This document shows positions 5,346-7,204 of a stretch of 7,204 nt of DNA, piece by piece (the stretch's first letter is position 1; the number at the start of each line of letters is the position of its first letter). Made by a program: the position numbers and the translations under genes. The notes below the pieces were generated by a model. It worked only from the letters and a program-made list of their open reading frames with translations, was not told where the DNA came from and did no database searches. Source of the DNA: Deltaproteobacteria bacterium (lineage in GTDB: Bacteria; Myxococcota_A; UBA9042; DTJE01); NCBI GenBank assembly GCA_016784945.1, contig JADHTP010000166.1, forward strand, positions 1 to 7,204. Reading direction: 5' to 3'.

Positions 5346-6269
5346 TCATGTCAGTTCGAGGAATCTTTCTTCCAGGCTTCGGCCCCGGTGCAGGTCGCCG
5401 ATGGTGGCGCCGGATTCGATGATCGTCTTCAGCACCGCCGTGATGGCGGCTTCCACGGGGGTGTCCTCGCCGGGCTTCAGGGTCAGTCTAACCTTGTCAC
5501 GGGTGGGCGACAGCTCCACAGTCACCACTTCACCCATGGCGGAAAGCACCTTTGTGGGATCGGGGCTGCCGGTGCCCAGGCTCACGATAAGGACCTCGTC
5601 CGCATCGGTCAGTTCCGCCAGGGTGCCCTGTCGGACCAGCTTGCCCTTGTCGATGATGGCGGCGTGGTCGCACAGGTCCTCCACCTCGGACAGGTTGTGG
5701 CTGCTGACCAGAACCGTGGACTTGTGGGCCAGGGACGCGATGAGTTCCCGGACCTTGTGGGCCGTGCGGGGGTCCAGTCCTTCGGTGGGTTCGTCCAGAA
5801 GGACCAGTTCCGGCTTGCCCAGGAAGGCCTGGGCGATGCCGAAACGTTTGGCCATACCGTGGGACAGGGCGCGGCCTTTCACGGACCTGGCGTCCTGCAG
5901 GCCCACGGCTTCCAGCACCCGGTCGGCCTCCTTTTTCGCGTCGGATCGTTCCATGCCGCCCAGTTCGGCCAGGAAACGCAGGCCGTCGCGGATCTTGCGC
6001 GCCGGGTGGAACCGGGCGTCCTGGGGCAGGGCTGACATGCGGTGGCGCACAAGGTCCAGACGGGACAGGGGCTCGCCCAGGATGGTGGCCTTGCCCCGGG
6101 TGGCGCGGGCGAATCCGCAGAGCAGCGAAAAGGTGGTGGTCTTTCCTGCCCCGTTTGGCCCGAGGAATCCGAAAATGGAGCCCTCGGGGACGTTGAAGGT
6201 CAGGCCGTCGACGGCCCGGGTGCCACCGTAGTGCTTGGTGAGGCCATTGGTGCTGAGTGCCGTGCCCAT
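5346..6269 (-). CDS. ABC transporter ATP-binding protein (exporter type)
   Basis: Cytosolic ATPase of an ABC-2 type transporter, 307 residues. All core motifs are present: Walker A GPNGAGKTT (37-45), Q-loop Gln83 in SALPQDARF, signature LSHGM (135-139), Walker B LVLLDE (155-160), D-loop GLDP (164-167) and H-loop His191 in VLVSSHNL. LSHGM in place of LSGGM is common in this CcmA-like subgroup and need not impair activity. After about residue 215 comes a C-terminal accessory domain ending in SLEERFLELT, the usual tail of ABC-2 exporter ATPases. The ATG at 6269 was chosen because GGAGGG lies seven bases upstream, conserved family sequence begins right after it, and it shares its A with the permease stop codon (TGATG), implying translational coupling. 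An upstream extension in the same frame reads through the permease gene and is a shadow. The substrate is unknown; a NosF/NosY-like or drug/lipid exporter role would fit equally. Confidence 0.96.
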   Translation of the reverse strand: MGTALSTNGLTKHYGGTRAVDGLTFNVPEGSIFGFLGPNGAGKTTTFSLLCGFARATRGKATILGEPLSRLDLVRHRMSALPQDARFHPARKIRDGLRFLAELGGMERSDAKKEADRVLEAVGLQDARSVKGRALSHGMAKRFGIAQAFLGKPELVLLDEPTEGLDPRTAHKVRELIASLAHKSTVLVSSHNLSEVEDLCDHAAIIDKGKLVRQGTLAELTDADEVLIVSLGTGSPDPTKVLSAMGEVVTVELSPTRDKVRLTLKPGEDTPVEAAITAVLKTIIESGATIGDLHRGRSLEERFLELT

Positions 6270-7120
6270 CAGAGGTCCCTCCACCGGATCCGGAGCCAGG
6301 CCAGGGCCAGGAAACCCGTGCCGAAGGCCGCCAGGGCCGCCAGGTTGCCCAACACCACCAGCGCCTCCGGAGACCAGAGGGCCAGCTTGTAGTTCGAGGG
6401 CGAAAGGAAACCCACCGCGTCGCTGGACGACAGGATGGACAGGGCGATGAGCACCACGAACATGGCCACCATTGACAGGCCACCACCGTCCACCAGGGAC
6501 GACACCAGGGTGGCCAGGGACAGATAGCAGAACCCGACCACCAGGGACAGGGCCCAGTACTGGCCAAGCAGCAGGGCGGTTCTGGCCGCCGGGATATCGG
6601 GCATTCGCCACCAGGCATAGAAGAAGATCGCCACGTTCGCCAGGAGCGTGGCCGTGGCCAGGAGCAGGCCGTGGGACAGGAACTTGCCGGAAAGGAGCGT
6701 GGTCCGGGAACAGCGCAAAAGCACGAAGCGCGCGGATCGGTTTCGCACCTCGGAGTTGACGATGTCGAAGGAAACAAGGGCCACCAGGAACGGAAGCAGG
6801 AACAGGGTGATGGAGAAATACCCCAGCACGATGAGGGGCATGTCCAGGAGGTGGCGGGCCATTTCCGCGTCCACGCCGGGCAGTTTGGAAAGCACTTCGT
6901 CCAGGCTGGGTACGTTGGAATCGGCCGTGGAGGCGATGTTCACGGCCACGCGCGCCGTGTCGAAATGGCGTCCCAGTTCCATGTCCACCCAGACCAGCCC
7001 GGCCCCGGTGCCCACGGCCACCAGGACATAGAGAAGCACCGCCGCCAGTGCCCGGCGGGTGCGCAGGGCGGTGCCCAGGTCGAAACGCGCCACCAGCCAG
7101 GCCTGTCGGAAACGCCCCAT
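6269..7120 (-). CDS. ABC-2 type transporter permease
   Basis: Inner-membrane subunit of the exporter, 283 residues, typical for single-ABC-2-domain permeases. Predicted membrane segments by hydrophobicity are about 24-45, 96-117, 145-168, 180-206, 211-229 and 254-276. The cytoplasmic N-terminus is MGRFRQAWLVARFDLGTALR, and a roughly 50-residue non-cytoplasmic loop follows segment 1. After segment 2 comes SFDIVNSEVRNRSARFVLL and then SRTTLLSGKFLSH. This matches the family pattern of D-x-[I/V]-x-x-E, a loop ending in S-R, and a G-K before the next helix, best known in NosY-like and ABC2_membrane-type permeases. The ATG at 7120 is supported by AAGGAAGG seven bases upstream. The stop overlaps the ATPase start by one base, so the two are coupled. 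Identity as a transporter subunit is firm; substrate is not determinable. Confidence 0.92.
   Translation of the reverse strand: MGRFRQAWLVARFDLGTALRTRRALAAVLLYVLVAVGTGAGLVWVDMELGRHFDTARVAVNIASTADSNVPSLDEVLSKLPGVDAEMARHLLDMPLIVLGYFSITLFLLPFLVALVSFDIVNSEVRNRSARFVLLRCSRTTLLSGKFLSHGLLLATATLLANVAIFFYAWWRMPDIPAARTALLLGQYWALSLVVGFCYLSLATLVSSLVDGGGLSMVAMFVVLIALSILSSSDAVGFLSPSNYKLALWSPEALVVLGNLAALAAFGTGFLALAWLRIRWRDL
6277..6282 (-). promoter_or_regulatory. Ribosome binding site of the ABC ATPase
   Basis: GGAGGG on the minus strand lies seven bases before the ATG at 6269, within the last codons of the permease. It fixes the start downstream of several in-frame alternatives. Confidence 0.7.
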
Positions 7121-7123
7121 GTC

Positions 7124-7204
7124 TCAGCCTTCCTTGCGTGCCAGGAAACGATTGTACAGCAAGAGTCCGGTAATGGCAGCCGGCCCTATACTCGCGAGAA
7201 TCAG
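7124..7204 (-). CDS. C-terminal end of a membrane protein, first visible gene of the ABC operon (partial)
   Basis: An open frame enters from the right edge and ends at TGA (7126-7124), 3 nt before the permease ATG. The 26 visible residues are a hydrophobic helix, LILASIGPAAITGLLLY, followed by a basic tail, NRFLARKEG, which is how integral membrane proteins end with the tail in the cytoplasm. The 3-nt spacing and shared ribosome binding site indicate one operon with the permease and ATPase. It could be a second permease or a membrane-anchored auxiliary subunit such as a GldG-like protein; the fragment is too short to choose. Confidence 0.65.
   Translation of the reverse strand: MILASIGPAAITGLLLYNRFLARKEG
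7128..7135 (-). promoter_or_regulatory. Ribosome binding site of the permease
   Basis: AAGGAAGG on the minus strand lies seven bases before the ATG at 7120. It also encodes the last codons (Lys-Glu-Gly) of the preceding gene, a sign of a tightly packed operon. Confidence 0.7.

Noticed and set aside
5007..6035. Plus-strand frame of 342 codons running from the repeats into the ATPase region
   Set aside because: Its first part is read through the 116-bp repeats in shifting frames and the rest is antisense to the ATPase; no domain is recognisable.
5314..6231. Plus-strand frame of 305 codons opposite the ATPase
   Set aside because: Ser/Arg-rich shadow of the ATPase gene, which has every ABC motif on the other strand.
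6270..6611. N-terminal extension of the ABC ATPase
   Set aside because: The frame stays open upstream but this is the permease gene read out of frame; the start at 6269 has a ribosome binding site and matches the family N-terminus.

Overview
The window is a G+C-rich, densely coded bacterial chromosome segment with strong G/C preference at third codon positions, which also opens many long antisense reading frames. It suggests a high-GC Gram-negative. The PheS Cys motif and the pheST neighbourhood would fit a deltaproteobacterial or myxobacterial-type lineage, but that placement is an impression from sequence style and was not tested.

Left part, + strand (3-4962): a tight co-directional cluster. 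It starts inside pheS (phenylalanyl-tRNA synthetase alpha chain, N-terminus outside the window). A full pheT (beta chain) follows, then a GT-B type glycosyltransferase 3 nt after pheT, then a class I SAM-dependent methyltransferase. The methyltransferase most likely starts at a TTG overlapping the glycosyltransferase stop codon. The spacings (30 nt, 3 nt, overlap) and the absence of a visible terminator suggest one transcript. PheS and PheT together charge tRNA-Phe. The glycosyltransferase and methyltransferase look like a translationally coupled pair acting on an unknown surface or secondary glycan or lipid.

Middle (4963-5345): the gene-free space between two convergent gene groups. It is filled by an unusual array: two complete copies of a 116-bp element differing at only two positions, a truncated third copy, and a short remnant of a preceding copy that contains the methyltransferase stop codon. 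Each unit is built from nested inverted repeats, including two mutually exclusive G6/C6 hairpins. A separate strong hairpin (5246-5270) follows. This array is the most interesting part of the window.

Right part, - strand (5346-7204): an ABC exporter operon read right to left. It consists of the last 26 codons of a membrane protein, an ABC-2 type permease with about six membrane segments, and an ABC ATPase. The permease stop and ATPase start share one base (TGATG). Its promoter lies beyond the right edge. The substrate cannot be told from the sequence.
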